NCBI GenBank assembly: GCA_963761705.1
Contig: CAVXHK010000001.1
Coordinates: 62,001 to 126,000, forward strand
Direction of reading: 5' to 3'
Length of the DNA stretch: 64,000 nucleotides
Source: CAVVKW01 sp963761705
Lineage (GTDB): Bacteria > Verrucomicrobiota > Verrucomicrobiia > Chthoniobacterales > JAATET01
Position 1 is the stretch's first letter; the number at the start of each line of letters is the position of its first letter. Both the position numbers and the translations under genes were made by a program. A model generated the notes under the pieces. That model had not been told where the DNA came from. It worked only from the letters and a program-made list of their open reading frames with translations, and made no database searches. Shown here in pieces: positions 36,001 through 43,577 of the stretch.

Positions 36001-36826
36001 CTCCAGTCGGCAGGTCGAGTCGCGACCAGACGAACGTTTCCCCCTCCTCGACCCGGCTGCCGACTGCCTCGGCACCCATCGCCGCCCACAGCTCCGGCCG
36101 CATTTTCGCCAGAGTCGCACCCTCCCGCCCCGGCACTTGATCTCCCCACTGCTGATCCGGCTCGCCCCCCCGCTCCCAGTAGCCCTCCGCATCAAGGAGC
36201 TCGATCTCCAGCGCGTCCTTCGGAAAAGTCCGATCCAGAATCTCGAACAACCGACTCAAACTCAAATTCACCACCACCAATCCCTGAAGACGCCCACCGT
36301 CGGTCCAAACCGGCGTCGTCAGCCGCACGACCGGGCGAAACGGCACCTCGATCTCCCCATTTTCGACGTTGAGATCGAATTCCGAAATCTCGACCTTGCC
36401 CCGGCTCAATTCCCGCCCCTTCAAGAAATAATCCCTCTCGCTCTTGTCCTGCAATTCCGCTTCCGGCACCTCCGATCCATCCCCCCGCACCCGGTAAAGC
36501 TCCCGACCCGCCGCCGACAAGAGCCGCACCTGATCCACGTCCCGGCCGAGCTTCGCGAAGGTCCCCGCCATTCGCCGAAACTGTTCCGTCACCCCACCAC
36601 TCGCCTCGTCGAGCGCTCCATCGTTCGCCATGGTGAGCGCCGCCGCCGCCGCCCGCTCCAAGCGCGTCTGCAACGTCAGCGCCACCACTTGATTGTGCTC
36701 CCGGGCTTCCGCCACGGCTGCCGCCCGCACCCGCGCACTCTCACGCGACGCAACCACTCCGACGACCAACCCCGTGCCAACGACGACCCCGAGCACGATT
36801 CCAAACAGTTTAACTGGGGGCAACAT
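33029..36826 (-). CDS. Hybrid sensor histidine kinase with multiple PAS domains and receiver
   Basis: 1265 residues. N-terminal membrane helix (VKLFGIVLGVVVGTGLVVGV), an extracytoplasmic Cache-like sensor with a YFLKGRELSRG region, a second helix (about 305-330), then four PAS/PAC modules at roughly 345-470, 500-620, 630-750 and 765-880. Kinase core: phosphoacceptor His in FVANMSHEIRTPLNAILG (about 897), N box VVNLLANAIKFT (about 1016), G boxes DTGIGIAEQDRSRIFEMF and FGGAGLGLAISARLV. C-terminal receiver with acidic VAEDSAINQRL and phospho-Asp in DVILMDLQMPVMGG (about 1189). No output regulator is adjacent, so the phosphorelay target is unknown. Confidence 0.95.
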   Translation of the reverse strand: MLPPVKLFGIVLGVVVGTGLVVGVVASRESARVRAAAVAEAREHNQVVALTLQTRLERAAAAALTMANDGALDEASGGVTEQFRRMAGTFAKLGRDVDQVRLLSAAGRELYRVRGDGSEVPEAELQDKSERDYFLKGRELSRGKVEISEFDLNVENGEIEVPFRPVVRLTTPVWTDGGRLQGLVVVNLSLSRLFEILDRTFPKDALEIELLDAEGYWERGGEPDQQWGDQVPGREGATLAKMRPELWAAMGAEAVGSRVEEGETFVWSRLDLPTGEDGALEVSGTDWVDEQIVLSRISKATMAAALLPVRAGALGAFAVIAASISWLAISLYRGSRERREAAARLREIFRSAPVALLAEDWSEVAGEVEKLRGSGVTDLERHLADHPAVVADLRRKVRITEVNEAAVGMFEAEGREALIGSRAAVRIGDEELATFRQKLLAWVAGADSFRNEVPVRTLRGNVIEALMRVTFCKSGERMGRVLVGLVDVTERTRIERELGEQRMLLEKVERVAGTGSWRWEVGAERLVWSEGMFEIFARSPGEGAPRFDEQEELFDPAHREQLRALVAGAVERGRDYQLELAIRVPDAESRWIEMRGFPVRDARGRVVELYGFVRDTTDRREVERELRVLAAVAAQTDNMVIICDAERRIEWVNRAFEKVSGYALAEVIGKIPGEFLQGEGTDPEAVAEMRRKLDHGESFETEVLNYRKDGTPFWVRFRVEPLRNDEGELTHFTSVQSDVTLDKRRTEELRSYAVLLERTGEIGNVGGWEFDVAAMTPIWTEQTRRMHEVEDDFVPTLGNALDFYPEEAREVIRPALARSLETGEAFDCEVPFVTAKGRRIVVRVKWTVEMRDGKARRVYGVIRDVTERREIERELVQAKERAEAASVAKSQFVANMSHEIRTPLNAILGMCDLMREAPTAEESLEYLDTIRASGDALLDLVTDVLSFSKIESGTLELREVNVTVREFAKECLGLERPAADKRGLSLSMDVDAGVPTLISADRARLRQVVVNLLANAIKFTAVGHVRLNVGPGRGLIGGPAIRFSVSDTGIGIAEQDRSRIFEMFDQVDDSDSRRFGGAGLGLAISARLVELMGGVIGVESAVGVGSEFRFEIPMRTASEGADASGATHLALDHAAGFERPLSILVAEDSAINQRLILAVLKKMGYGADVVADGAQALESARRRGYDVILMDLQMPVMGGRDAAEAILADAQTGYPQIIALTANAQDEERERCLEAGMVEFLTKPLRNSDLAKALETAHGRIGAAA

Positions 36827-36920
36827 TCGTTTCTTTTTTTTTACTCATAGCTTCCCTTGGAAAAAATTTCCATGCCATTTACAACCAGTTGCCATCTCCT
36901 GCCGACCGCTCGCTCGCTTC

Positions 36921-37145
36921 ATGCAAGAATCCCCCTCGACAATCGCCCCGCTCCTCTCGCCCGAGCTCCTCGCCGCCGTTTGCTGTCCCCTCACCAGGCA
37001 ACCGCTCCGGCTCGCATCCCCGGCCGAACTCGCGACCTTCGACCTCCCGACGGCCTTGATCCGAGAAGACGGCCAGATCGCCTTCCCGATCCGGGACGGG
37101 ATCCCGATTCTTCTCCCCGAAGCCGCCCTTCCCCGAAACGGATGA
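36921..37145 (+). CDS. Trm112/UPF0434-like small protein
   Basis: 74 residues from ATG 36921. AAVCCPLTRQPLRLASPAEL and IAFPIRDGIPILLPEAA match the Trm112 fold: an N-terminal Cys pair and the closing IPxxDGIPxLL. Only two adjacent cysteines are present rather than the zinc-binding CxxC, which is common in the YcaR/UPF0434 branch. In other organisms such proteins activate methyltransferases or accompany lipid A kinases; neither neighbour is here. It is divergent from the histidine kinase, with 94 bases between starts. Confidence 0.75.
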   Translation: MQESPSTIAPLLSPELLAAVCCPLTRQPLRLASPAELATFDLPTALIREDGQIAFPIRDGIPILLPEAALPRNG

Positions 37146-37200
37146 ACCCCGCACCCGATCGTTGAGACCGGGCGCGGTTTGCGGGATCCACCGCTGTCCA

Positions 37201-38253
37201 TTAGCGACCACGCAGCCGGACCCGCTTCGGACGGCTCACTCCTTGATCCCGGTCGAAGGCCCGAATCACGATCTTGTTCCGACCCTCGTCCAACCGCACC
37301 TTCACCCGCCAGGTTGCCTTCCCCTTCACCCGCATCCGGTCGCCATTGTGCAGAGCCTGCACCCGGCGGATCGCCCCATCGGGATCGGTCGCCGTCCCTT
37401 TGAGGATCAACTTGCCGTTCCGCACTTTCCGCTTCGTGATCCGAATCTGGGGCGACCGGTTTTCGATCGTCGTCTGGTTTACCACCGGAGTCGGCTGCAC
37501 CACCGTCACCTGCGTCGTCCCGACCTGCACCAGCGGTGTGTCGACGATCCGCAGAACTGGGCCGACCACCGTTCCACCGATTTCGTCGGTCACGAATTCG
37601 AGCGCCATCGTGACCGGAGTCACCAATCCATCCAACAGGTCGATCAGATCCTGTAAAGGCAACTCGCCGATCAAGGCACCACCCCCGTCGAACAGGTCGA
37701 TCGTCCCGCCGCCACCGAGCACACCGCCGAGCAACCCTCCCAGGAGGTCGTCGATCAATCCGCCACTTTGCGCGACCCCGAGCACACCGCCCGCTCCATC
37801 CAGCACCGGGAGGGTCCCACCGTCTCCGAGGACCAGCCGCACGAGCCCATCCACCGGAACGGTGCCAACGACCGTGCCGAACGAATCCGTCACGTCGAGC
37901 GTGCCGGGCGCTCCGATCAGTCGGTCGAGAAGCCGCCGCACGAGTCCGTCCGACGTCAGTTCCCCAAGCACCGTCCCGCTGCCGTCGAGCAGCTGGATGG
38001 GCGAGTCGTTGCCCGACAGCAGCGCCAGCAGGTCCGGCACGTCGGTGATCGCGACGTCGACTTCCGCCCGATACCGCGTCCCCTCGAGGAGGGTGACGTC
38101 GGCCAGGACAAAATCACGAGTCGGAGCCGGACCGGCCAACAAGCCGGCGCGAGCTCCTGATGTGGCAGTCGCCAGCAATAACGCCAGAATGGCGCTCAGC
38201 GGCAGATTTTGGTTCTTCCGTTGGTTTTTGTGGTTTTGGATGGTTGTTTTCAT
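37201..38253 (-). CDS. Secreted protein with four glycine/leucine-rich repeats and an Ig-like C-terminus
   Basis: 350 residues from ATG 38253. Signal peptide (LPLSAILALLLATATSGARA). Four units of about 27-30 residues follow at roughly 85-113, 118-143, 147-177 and 184-210, with pattern hydrophobic-x-D-x-x-G-x-x-x-G ... DGLVxxLL, for example LLDGSGTVLGELTSDGLVRR and LFDGGGALIGELPLQDLIDL. A C-terminal beta-sandwich-like domain begins near 270 (ITKRKVRNGKLILKGTATDP ... GRNKIVIRAFDRDQG), resembling bacterial Ig-like or cadherin-like folds. No family recognised. Divergent from a LuxR-type regulator gene, which may control it. Confidence 0.7.
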   Translation of the reverse strand: MKTTIQNHKNQRKNQNLPLSAILALLLATATSGARAGLLAGPAPTRDFVLADVTLLEGTRYRAEVDVAITDVPDLLALLSGNDSPIQLLDGSGTVLGELTSDGLVRRLLDRLIGAPGTLDVTDSFGTVVGTVPVDGLVRLVLGDGGTLPVLDGAGGVLGVAQSGGLIDDLLGGLLGGVLGGGGTIDLFDGGGALIGELPLQDLIDLLDGLVTPVTMALEFVTDEIGGTVVGPVLRIVDTPLVQVGTTQVTVVQPTPVVNQTTIENRSPQIRITKRKVRNGKLILKGTATDPDGAIRRVQALHNGDRMRVKGKATWRVKVRLDEGRNKIVIRAFDRDQGVSRPKRVRLRGR

Positions 38254-38352
38254 GACGTCTTCAGAATGCCCAAACCGTTCACCCGTGGATAGATAGGTAA
38301 AATCCCGGATCATTTCGGGTGAAACCCCGGTTGCTGTAAGGGAAATACCGTA

Positions 38353-38380
38353 TTGCGTCATAGGCAACTCAACTGATATT
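38353..38380 (+). promoter_or_regulatory. Possible sigma-70-type promoter for the LuxR-family gene
   Basis: TTGCGT at 38353-38358 and GATATT at 38375-38380 are separated by 16 bases and lie 25 bases before the ATG at 38405, in a locally AT-rich part of the 151-base gap between two divergent genes. Only a weak match to consensus. Confidence 0.3.
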
Positions 38381-38404
38381 TTTTCATACATTAAGCCTGC
38401 CACG

Positions 38405-39109
38405 ATGAAGCCCGCCAAAGTCCCCGAAAAGTCGAAGAAACCGATGGATTCGCGGTCCGCTTTTTCAATGAATTCGCACCGCTCCGCGAACCGCACCATC
38501 GGACTCGCCATGCGCTACCGCAGCATCGGCGATCTCCTCGAAAGCTACTTCCTCCGCCAGCGCCATTTCTCGGTGCCGTGGCAGACCAGCCGCGCGTCCG
38601 ACACCCTCGAGCAATGCGCCGCCAACGAGCCCGACCTGATCATTCTGTCTCCCATGCTCGCTGACCTATCCGGGGCCGAACTCATCGCTTCCGTGCGAGA
38701 CCAATTTCCCAAAGTCCGCACCATCCTCTTCACCGCGGCGATTCATCCGCAGATCCTCGCCGAAATGATGGCCTCGCACGTCCACGGCATCGTCGCCGCG
38801 CAGAGCCCGCTCTCCGCCCTCCTCACCGCCGTCGAAGTCGTCGGCAGCGGCGGCTGTTACTTCGACGGCGTCGTCGAATCCGTCCTCCATGGGCGCAAGA
38901 CGACCTCCGACCGACTCACCCCACGCGAGCGCACCGTCCTCCGCCTCGTCGCCGAGGGCCGCTCCACCAAGGAGATCGCCGACCTCCTCACGCTCTCGGT
39001 CAAAACGATCGAAAAATTTCGCGAGCGCCTCATGGCCAAACTCGAGATCCACGACGTCGTCCGCCTCACCCGCTACGCCCTGCGCACCGGCATCTGCACG
39101 CTCAACTGA
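38405..39109 (+). CDS. LuxR/NarL-type regulator with degenerate receiver domain
   Basis: 234 residues. C-terminal LuxR helix-turn-helix: RLTPRERTVLRLVAEGRSTK then EIADLLTLSVKTIEKFRERL. The N-terminal part has receiver topology (PDLIILSPMLADLSGAELIA, VRTILFTAAIHPQILAEM), but the phosphoacceptor Asp is replaced by Ser82, the acidic pair after strand 1 is absent (TIGLAMRYRS), and the switch Lys is Gln (AAQSPL). It therefore should not be controlled by ordinary phosphorylation. The adjacent divergent secreted-repeat gene is a candidate target. Confidence 0.88.
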   Translation: MKPAKVPEKSKKPMDSRSAFSMNSHRSANRTIGLAMRYRSIGDLLESYFLRQRHFSVPWQTSRASDTLEQCAANEPDLIILSPMLADLSGAELIASVRDQFPKVRTILFTAAIHPQILAEMMASHVHGIVAAQSPLSALLTAVEVVGSGGCYFDGVVESVLHGRKTTSDRLTPRERTVLRLVAEGRSTKEIADLLTLSVKTIEKFRERLMAKLEIHDVVRLTRYALRTGICTLN

Positions 39110-39127
39110 GGGCCCGCGGTCACGGAG

Positions 39128-39175
39128 CGGCGATTTGTAATCGCCGAACCAACCCGCTCCGGCGAAGCCGGACAC
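39128..39175 (+). repeat. REP-like double hairpin, copy 1 (after the LuxR gene)
   Basis: CGGCGATT-TGT-AATCGCCG at 39128-39146, then CCGGCGAAGCCGG a few bases on. The same arrangement, GCGATT-xxx-AATCGC then GGCGAAGCC, recurs in the same orientation at 41107-41141 after thrS, so this is a dispersed repeat family rather than a gene-specific terminator. Confidence 0.55.
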
Positions 39176-39262
39176 TTCCAACCTCACCACCGGTCAGCCC
39201 GCCCGCCCCCCGCCCCGGAGGCTTCCCAGCGCACCGAAGTGTGCTAAAAGTCTCGCCTCACC

Positions 39263-41068
39263 ATGACTGAACTCGAACGCCTCCGTCACTCCTGCGCCCA
39301 CGTCCTCGCCACCGCCATCCTGCGCATCTGGCCCGACGCCCAATTCGCCGCCGGCCCACCCGTCGACCAGGGATTCTACTACGACGTCGAGCTCGACCAC
39401 CGCATCACCCCCGAGGATTTCCCCGCCATCGAGGCCGAAATGAAAGCCGAGACCAAGCGGAACAACGTCTTCGAACGCGTCGAAATCTCCCGCGCCGAAG
39501 CGGTCGAGCTCGCCACCCGCGGCGAACTCGCCGCCCTCGGCCCCCGCGACCAACCGTCCAAATTCAAACTCGATATCCTCACCCGCATCCCCGAAGGCGA
39601 GACCATCACCCTCTTCCGCAACGGCGATTTCACCGACCTCTGCGCCGGCCCGCACGTCCCCCGCACCGGCAACCTCAAAGCCTTCCAGCTCACCCACCTC
39701 GCCAGCGCCTACTACCTCGGAGACGAAAAAAATCCTCAGCTCCAGCGCATCTACGGCACCGCCTTCAAAAACAAAACCGAGCTCGAAGCCCACTTCGCCA
39801 TGCTCGAAGAAGCCAAGCGCCGCGACCACCGCAAGATCGGTGCGGAGATGGGCCTCTTCGCCATGGACCCCGAATACGTCGGCCCGGGTCTCCCCCTCTG
39901 GCTCCCCAAGGGCACCGTCCTCGTCGAAGAATTGGAAAAATTGGCCAAGGAAACGGAATTCGCCGCCGGCTACGAGCGAGTCCGGACCCCTCACATCGCC
40001 CGCGAGAAGATGTATCTCACCAGCGGCCACCTCCCCTACTACGAAGACAGCATGTTTCCCCCGATGGAACTCAGCGACGCTCCCGCCGCCCCCTCCAACT
40101 CGGAAGCCGACCGCTATTACCTCAAGGCCATGAACTGCCCCCACCATCACCGCATCTTCGCGGCGGAGCCCCGCAGTTACCGCGACCTCCCCCTCCGCCT
40201 CGCGGAATACGGTTGCTGCTACCGCTACGAGCAAAGCGGCGAACTCCTCGGCCTCATGCGCGTTCGCAGCATGCAGATGAACGACGCCCACATCTACTGC
40301 ACCGAAGAGCAATTCGCCGAAGAGTTCCGCGCCGTGAACGAGATGTATCTCAAGTATTTCGCCGTCTTCGGCCTCGACCGCTACCAGATGCGGTTTTCCA
40401 CCCACGACCCCGCCAAGCTCGGTGAAAAATTTGTCGACGACCCCATCCTCTGGAAAAAAACCGAAGACATGGTCCGCCGCGTTCTCATCGACAGCGACAT
40501 CAACTTCATCGAGGTCCCCAACGAAGCCGCCTTCTACGGCCCGAAGATCGACGTTCAAGTCTGGAGCGCCATCGGCCGCGAATTCACCATCGCGACCAAC
40601 CAAGTTGACTTCGCCGTCCCGTCAAAATTCGGCCTCGTCTACAAAACCAGCGATAACACCGAAGCCACCCCGCTCTGCATTCACCGCGCCCCCCTCGGCA
40701 CCCACGAGCGCTTCATCGGCTTCCTCATCGAGCACTACGCCGGCAATTTCCCCCTTTGGCTCGCCCCCGAGCAGGTCCGCATCATCACCATCGGCACCGA
40801 CGAACCCCTCGTCGCTTACGCCAAAAAAATCCACGCCGAACTCCGCGGCCACGGCGTCCGCGCCGAACTCGACGCCACCGACGACCACATGAAAGCCAAG
40901 ATCCTCGACGCCGAGCAGCGCAAGGTCCACACCATGCTCGTCATCGGCAACCGCGACCTCGAAGCCGGCAACGTCAGCGTCCGCCTCCACGGTCAAGGCA
41001 ATGTCGGAGCCAAGCCCACCAATCAAGCCACCGCCGAGATCTTCGAGAAAATCCGCACCCGGAGCTAA
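39263..41068 (+). CDS. thrS: Threonyl-tRNA synthetase, lacking the N-terminal TGS domain
   Basis: 601 residues; charges tRNA-Thr. It opens directly with the editing domain (LRHSCAHVLATAILRIWPDA with the HxxxH site, CAGPHVPRTGNL), missing the roughly 60-residue TGS domain common in bacteria. Class II catalytic core: zinc ligands in MNCPHHHRIF, DAHIYC and IHRAPLGTHE, motif 2 YRYEQSGELLGLMRVR. Anticodon-binding domain starts around PLWLAPEQVRIITIGTDEPL. The ATG at 39263 is well placed; an upstream stop-free TGS frame is not seen in the 153-base gap. No T-box-like leader recognised. Confidence 0.95.
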   Translation: MTELERLRHSCAHVLATAILRIWPDAQFAAGPPVDQGFYYDVELDHRITPEDFPAIEAEMKAETKRNNVFERVEISRAEAVELATRGELAALGPRDQPSKFKLDILTRIPEGETITLFRNGDFTDLCAGPHVPRTGNLKAFQLTHLASAYYLGDEKNPQLQRIYGTAFKNKTELEAHFAMLEEAKRRDHRKIGAEMGLFAMDPEYVGPGLPLWLPKGTVLVEELEKLAKETEFAAGYERVRTPHIAREKMYLTSGHLPYYEDSMFPPMELSDAPAAPSNSEADRYYLKAMNCPHHHRIFAAEPRSYRDLPLRLAEYGCCYRYEQSGELLGLMRVRSMQMNDAHIYCTEEQFAEEFRAVNEMYLKYFAVFGLDRYQMRFSTHDPAKLGEKFVDDPILWKKTEDMVRRVLIDSDINFIEVPNEAAFYGPKIDVQVWSAIGREFTIATNQVDFAVPSKFGLVYKTSDNTEATPLCIHRAPLGTHERFIGFLIEHYAGNFPLWLAPEQVRIITIGTDEPLVAYAKKIHAELRGHGVRAELDATDDHMKAKILDAEQRKVHTMLVIGNRDLEAGNVSVRLHGQGNVGAKPTNQATAEIFEKIRTRS

Positions 41069-41106
41069 CTCCCACCGACCCTCACCTACCCACGAATCAA
41101 GAATCT

Positions 41107-41141
41107 GCGATTTTCAATCGCCGACCAAACCCAAAGGCGAA
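41107..41141 (+). repeat. REP-like double hairpin, copy 2 (after thrS)
   Basis: GCGATT-TTC-AATCGC at 41107-41121, then AGGCGAAGCCT. It aligns along its length with 39128-39175 (shared ...AATCGCCGA then C/A-rich ...GGCGAAGCC and a trailing AACCT). It fills the gap between convergent thrS and the aldo/keto reductase. Confidence 0.55.
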
Positions 41142-41155
41142 GCCTCTAACCTACC

Positions 41156-42172
41156 TCACGCAACGTCCGCGTACAGCGCCGCGTCCCCGTCCCGGTAGCT
41201 CATCCATCTGCGGTAGGGTTCGAACTTCCGCCCCTCCGACGCAGGCGCCACCCGGTCCTCGAGCGCCACCATCGCTCCGGGTTCCATCGTCGAAAAATTC
41301 ATCGCAAGCTTCGCGTTCTCTCGCAACTGCGCCTCACTCGTCACTCCCGACACCAACGTCGCCACCGGATGCGACCAAGCGTAATCCAGCCCTTCCTCCA
41401 GCGAGAATACCCCCTTCTTTACCGGCGCGTAGTTTCCCCCCAGCGTCTTCATCGCCAGCGGCGCAATTTCCTGTTTAAGCAGCTCTGGCAGGACCCGCCG
41501 CACGAAAGCATTCGAGTTCGCCTCGATCGGCGAGATCGGCAGCTGGCACGCGTCAAACTCGTACCCGTGCTCCAGCACCGCCAAGTGAACGTCCGGATTC
41601 GTGTGTCCCGTGAACCCCACGAATTTCACCCGCCCGTCCGCTTTCGCCTCCGTCAGCGCCTCGACCACGCCGCCCTTGTCGAAGCCCTTTCTTACCTGCT
41701 CCTGCGTCGCCACCGCGTGCCATTGCCACAAGTCCAAGTGGTCCGTCCTCAGCCGCTCCAGCGACTCGTCCAGCATCCGCATCGCCGTGTCGTAGTCCGC
41801 CCCATCGTGCGTGCAGACCTTCGTCATGAGAAAAACCTCATCCCGCCGCCCCTCGATCAACTCTCCCATCAGCTTCTCGGATTTCCCACCGTGGTAGTCC
41901 CACGAGTTATCAAAAAAGTTCACCCCCAGCTCGAGCGCCGCGTCCACCATCTTCGCCGCCTCCTCGTCACTCGCAAGGCGCAACGCGTGCCCGCCAAGCG
42001 CCAGGGCCGAAACTTGCAAGTCATGTTTCCCGAACTTCCGGGTCGGCGCCAACCCCGGTTTCCCATCCGCACCCCAAGAGCGACCCATTGTCCCCCCGAC
42101 CGCCAGCCCGGCGGTCACCAATCCCAACCGCCTCAAGAATTCCCGCCGCTCGTAACTCGATCGTTCAGTCAT
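41156..42172 (-). CDS. Tat-exported aldo/keto reductase
   Basis: 338 residues. Twin-arginine signal RREFLRRLGLVTAGLAVGGT near residue 9, unusual for this normally cytoplasmic family but common in Verrucomicrobia and Planctomycetes. Catalytic tetrad: Asp and Tyr in GVNFFDNSWDYHGGKSEKLM, Lys in VFLMTKVCTHDG, His in LDLWQWHAV. NADPH-site region VATLVSGVTSEAQLRENAKL near the end. Substrate unknown. It is the only gene between thrS and the ABC exporter on this strand, 58 bases beyond the DUF4340 gene. Confidence 0.88.
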   Translation of the reverse strand: MTERSSYERREFLRRLGLVTAGLAVGGTMGRSWGADGKPGLAPTRKFGKHDLQVSALALGGHALRLASDEEAAKMVDAALELGVNFFDNSWDYHGGKSEKLMGELIEGRRDEVFLMTKVCTHDGADYDTAMRMLDESLERLRTDHLDLWQWHAVATQEQVRKGFDKGGVVEALTEAKADGRVKFVGFTGHTNPDVHLAVLEHGYEFDACQLPISPIEANSNAFVRRVLPELLKQEIAPLAMKTLGGNYAPVKKGVFSLEEGLDYAWSHPVATLVSGVTSEAQLRENAKLAMNFSTMEPGAMVALEDRVAPASEGRKFEPYRRWMSYRDGDAALYADVA

Positions 42173-42230
42173 GGGCAGACCGTGGCCCGTAAATCACGAA
42201 GGCGCAACCCGAACTCGAAATCCCGGAACC

Positions 42231-43577
42231 TCAAAAAAACCAGCTCAGCGCCGCCGCGTCGATCACCGCGATCTCCGGCTCATCGTCGACCCGCACAAAC
42301 GCTCGTTCCCCCTCCACCTTCCCGATCACCACTCGATGCACCGGAAAGCGTCCTTTCCCCGACTCCGGCGTGTTCTCCGACAACCACGCATCGAACTCCA
42401 CTTCGCCCTCGGGTTCACCGAACCCATGGTCCTCCAGCGCGTCCTTCGTCGCCGACAAATATTCCGTCACCCGGGCATCGGTCAGCCCCCCGACGCGTTG
42501 CGCGACATCACTTTCGCCCAACTCCACTTCTCCATATTTCCACCCGGCTTCCGTCCGCGCCAACTCCCGCGTGATCCCGCCACTCCCGATCCGGATCCGA
42601 TCGATCGTGTCCAGGTTGACGTTCAGCAGCCGCCGGTCCCGAAGATCACCCGGCGTCAGCCGCAATCGTTCCCACACCGCGACGGGTAGATGGTAGACGC
42701 TGTCGCGAGCCGTCGACTGCACGATCACCGACTTACCCCCCTCCACGTCCGCGCCAAAACGCAGGGCCAGTGGTCGCTTTTCACCGTTCGCGTAAAAAAT
42801 CACTTCCGCCCGCGGCTCGCTCAACCCAAACGCGCTGAGGTCGTCCGACTCGTCCGCCACAAAGTCTTCGATCCGAGCCTGCAAGATCGGTTGGAGAAAA
42901 TCCGCAACCGCCTCGTCGCTGGCCAGCGCCCGGAGCGGTCGGACGATCTCCCATCCCGACACAACCCGAGTGACCTCCATCTCGCCCGTCGCCGTCCGCA
43001 CGACGAAGCGGTCGATCTGCGGCAACGCCAGGGCCGTAAGCACCGGATCGCGGAATTCCTTCGCCCGCCGAAACACCAGGTCGACCAGCTCGTCGTCCAC
43101 CACAAACACCTCCCGCGAATCGGCGCGCCGCACGCAGATCCGCCCCTCACCGACCGCTTCCTTGCCGAAAAGCAGACTCACTTCGTCATCGCCCGACTTC
43201 ACCTTGATCGCGCTCTTCGGAGCCTCCAGCCCGTAATCGTCCAACTCGACGGTCCCGTCCTCGAACTCCGCCACCGCGACGCGGTCCAGCACGGTGAGAC
43301 TCGCCAGCTTCTCCAAGATTGTCAGCACGACCACCGCCGACGCCCGGTCCCGCGGTCGAGGTCCCACCGCCCAGCCGTCCGGCTTCCTCGTCAATTCCAC
43401 CACGTCATCCCCGGTCACGATCTCGATGTCCGTCACCGCTCCTGCGTCAAGATCGAGCACCACGTCACGAGTCGATTCGCGCTCCCGCGAACTCGTCATC
43501 CCCGGCTCGAGAACGAAAACAAAGACCCCGGCCCCCACCGCGAACAGCAGCAGAAAGATCGTCCCCCAGCGACTCAC
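42231..43577 (-). CDS. DUF4340 domain protein
   Basis: 448 residues. One N-terminal membrane segment (GTIFLLLFAVGAGVFVFVLE), then repeated DUF4340 modules: VTDIEIVTGDDVVELTRKPD, IDRFVVRTATGEMEVTRVVS and IDRIRIGSGGITRELARTEA, each a beta-hairpin pattern ending in a Trp-Gly/Val segment. Its start overlaps the GldG-like stop by four bases, making it the last gene of the ATPase-permease-GldG-DUF4340 set often seen together. Probably a periplasmic or extracellular accessory of the exporter; biochemical role unknown. Confidence 0.8.
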   Translation of the reverse strand: MSRWGTIFLLLFAVGAGVFVFVLEPGMTSSRERESTRDVVLDLDAGAVTDIEIVTGDDVVELTRKPDGWAVGPRPRDRASAVVVLTILEKLASLTVLDRVAVAEFEDGTVELDDYGLEAPKSAIKVKSGDDEVSLLFGKEAVGEGRICVRRADSREVFVVDDELVDLVFRRAKEFRDPVLTALALPQIDRFVVRTATGEMEVTRVVSGWEIVRPLRALASDEAVADFLQPILQARIEDFVADESDDLSAFGLSEPRAEVIFYANGEKRPLALRFGADVEGGKSVIVQSTARDSVYHLPVAVWERLRLTPGDLRDRRLLNVNLDTIDRIRIGSGGITRELARTEAGWKYGEVELGESDVAQRVGGLTDARVTEYLSATKDALEDHGFGEPEGEVEFDAWLSENTPESGKGRFPVHRVVIGKVEGERAFVRVDDEPEIAVIDAAALSWFF

